From Methylosinus sp. Sm6 (GTDB lineage: Bacteria; Pseudomonadota; Alphaproteobacteria; Rhizobiales; Beijerinckiaceae), in NCBI RefSeq assembly GCF_019802345.1, contig NZ_JAINDZ010000028.1:1-64000 (forward strand): a stretch of 64,000 bases of DNA. Direction: 5' to 3'. The stretch's first letter is position 1. Every line of letters begins with the position of its first letter. This document shows positions 62,962 through 64,000 of the stretch, in pieces. The position numbers and the translations under genes are program-made. Below the pieces are notes generated by a model, which saw only the letters and a program-made list of their open reading frames with translations, had not been told where the DNA came from and did not search any database.

Positions 62962-63690
62962 TTACGGCAGCACATAGGTGCCGCGGCCCCTGCCCTCCAG
63001 AATGGCGCGGATCGCCCCGCCGGCCGCGATCGAGAACACCACGATCGGGATCCTGTTCTCGCGCGCGAGCGCGAAGGCGGCCGTGTCCATCACCGCGAGA
63101 TTTTTGGCGATCGCCTCGTCGTGGGTGAGCGTCTCATAGCGGCGGGCGTCGGGATCGCGCTTGGGATCGGCGGTGTAGACGCCGTCGACCTGCGTGGCTT
63201 TGAGCACGGCGTCGGCCGAAAGCTCCGCCGCGCGCACCACGGCCGGGGTGTCGGTGGTGAAGAAGGGCAGTCCCGTGCCGCCGGCGGCGATCACCACCCG
63301 CCCCTTGGCGAGATGATGCAGCGCCGCCCGCCGCGAGAAGGATTCGCACAGCGACGGCATGGGCACGGCGGAGAGGCAGCGCGCCTGCCGGCCCTTGGCC
63401 TCGATCGCCTGCTCGAGCGCCAGGCCGTTCATCACCGTCGCCAGCATGCCGATCGAATCGGCCCGCGCCCGCTCTATCCCCTTATCGGCCCCCAAAATGC
63501 CGCGGAAAAAATTGCCGCCGCCGACGACGACGGCGATCTGCGTCCCGAGCTCCGCCGCGGCGGCGAGATCGGCGGCGATGCGCTCCAGCGTCGGCGCATG
63601 CAGGCCGTGCGGCGCATCGCCCATCAGCGCCTCGCCCGAGAGCTTGACGACGACCCGTCTCCATTTCGGCAAATTCGATGGATTGGACAT
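62962..63690 (-). CDS. pyrH: UMP kinase
   Basis: This protein of about 242 aa phosphorylates UMP. It has RVVVKLSGEALMGDAPHGL near residues 11-29, VVVGGGNFFRGILGA, and GGTGLPFFTTDTPAVVRAAE. The ATG at 63690 begins the conserved SNPSNLPKWRRVVVKLS; an upstream run to 63942 in the same frame has no conserved residues. The usual frr neighbour is not found downstream; a ferredoxin gene is there instead. Confidence 0.95.
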   Translation of the reverse strand: MSNPSNLPKWRRVVVKLSGEALMGDAPHGLHAPTLERIAADLAAAAELGTQIAVVVGGGNFFRGILGADKGIERARADSIGMLATVMNGLALEQAIEAKGRQARCLSAVPMPSLCESFSRRAALHHLAKGRVVIAAGGTGLPFFTTDTPAVVRAAELSADAVLKATQVDGVYTADPKRDPDARRYETLTHDEAIAKNLAVMDTAAFALARENRIPIVVFSIAAGGAIRAILEGRGRGTYVLP

Positions 63691-63848
63691 CCGCGCCTCT
63701 TCGTTTCGCCGATCGGATCGATCGCCGCCTTGATAGGCGACCGACGCCAGCCGGGCAAGGACGGGCGGTTGCGGGGCGGCGGCGGCCGTCCGCCGAACGC
63801 TGCCGACGCCTCTGTAGCTCGCGTCGACGAATTTGGAGCCTCTCGGGC

Positions 63849-63866
63849 GCGAGCCCTCAGGCTCGC
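63849..63866. repeat. Short palindromic repeat (GAGCC family)
   Basis: GCGAGCC-CTCA-GGCTCGC is a perfect 7-bp inverted repeat about 75 bases before the stop of the next leftward gene at the window edge. It is the fourth member of the GAGCC hairpin family seen in the chromosomal half. Confidence 0.65.
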
Positions 63867-63938
63867 TCTTTCGAAACCTTTCAATTCGACTGACGCACGC
63901 CGCAAGCGCGCAGGGGCTCCCGCCGAGCCGTCGACAGG

Positions 63939-64000
63939 TCAAAGCCCCGCGATGAAATCGTCGACCGTCTGGAAAAAGCCTCCGACCTCTCGCCGCGGAA
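63939..64000 (-). CDS. C-terminal end of an unidentified gene (runs off the window)
   Basis: The minus strand encodes PRREVGGFFQTVDDFIAGL and ends at a TGA (63939-63941). Nineteen codons are visible, with no recognisable family. It points towards pyrH, about 250 bases away, but does not look like elongation factor Ts. Confidence 0.4.
   Translation of the reverse strand, partial: PRREVGGFFQTVDDFIAGL

Noticed and set aside
63690-63942. N-terminal extension of pyrH to 63942
   Set aside because: The conserved UMP kinase sequence begins at 63690; the upstream run is Arg-rich and unlike any PyrH.

Overview
The window looks like a high-GC alphaproteobacterial chromosome of the order Hyphomicrobiales. 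A Methylocystis/Methylosinus-type methanotroph or other methylotroph is the best guess. The guess rests on a crotonyl-CoA carboxylase/reductase (ethylmalonyl-CoA pathway), GlpX-type fructose bisphosphatase, a 2[4Fe-4S] ferredoxin and secreted beta-helix proteins. It is inference; no rRNA or methane monooxygenase gene is present.

Positions 1 to about 37,800 are an integrative and conjugative element (ICE) with cargo. The order is: tail of an upstream gene, parA, a small partition-type protein, DUF2840, the TraF signal peptidase, DUF736, a lytic transglycosylase, a DUF3363/HUH relaxase, cargo block 1 (Nudix, LOG nucleotide hydrolase, CAT-like acetyltransferase, methyltransferase, MFS exporter), then traG, copG, trbBCDEJKLFGI and DUF2274. 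Many neighbours overlap as ATGA or TGATG, so translation is probably coupled.

Cargo block 2 (22-35.6 kb) is a patchwork of small regulator-plus-enzyme cassettes. It holds a LysR/TetR-flanked oxidoreductase and hydrolase operon, a TetR-controlled SMR efflux operon with a visible palindromic operator, an HxlR/SnoaL cassette, a FabF/thioesterase/SRPBCC cassette with its own HxlR, a MerR-GST deletion chimera, and GNAT, SelW-like, nitroreductase and EamA genes. Two of these genes are visibly broken, which indicates decay and reshuffling.

The right end has a displaced 3' half of tRNA-Arg(CCG) (35,667-35,711), an AlpA-type regulator, and a tyrosine integrase immediately downstream of guaA. Several ACCGTCAG repeats lie between the integrase start and the guaA 3' end, which is the probable attachment site.

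From 37.8 to 64 kb the sequence is chromosomal housekeeping: guaA, an RsmB-family methyltransferase, hom-glpX, metY, gyrB, pyrH, ccr and fdx. Interspersed are lineage-specific secreted proteins (beta-helix paralogues with a third remnant, a metzincin protease with a secreted neighbour, a membrane PAN-domain protein) and short palindromic repeat families seen only in this half. No CRISPR array, rRNA or intact tRNA was found.
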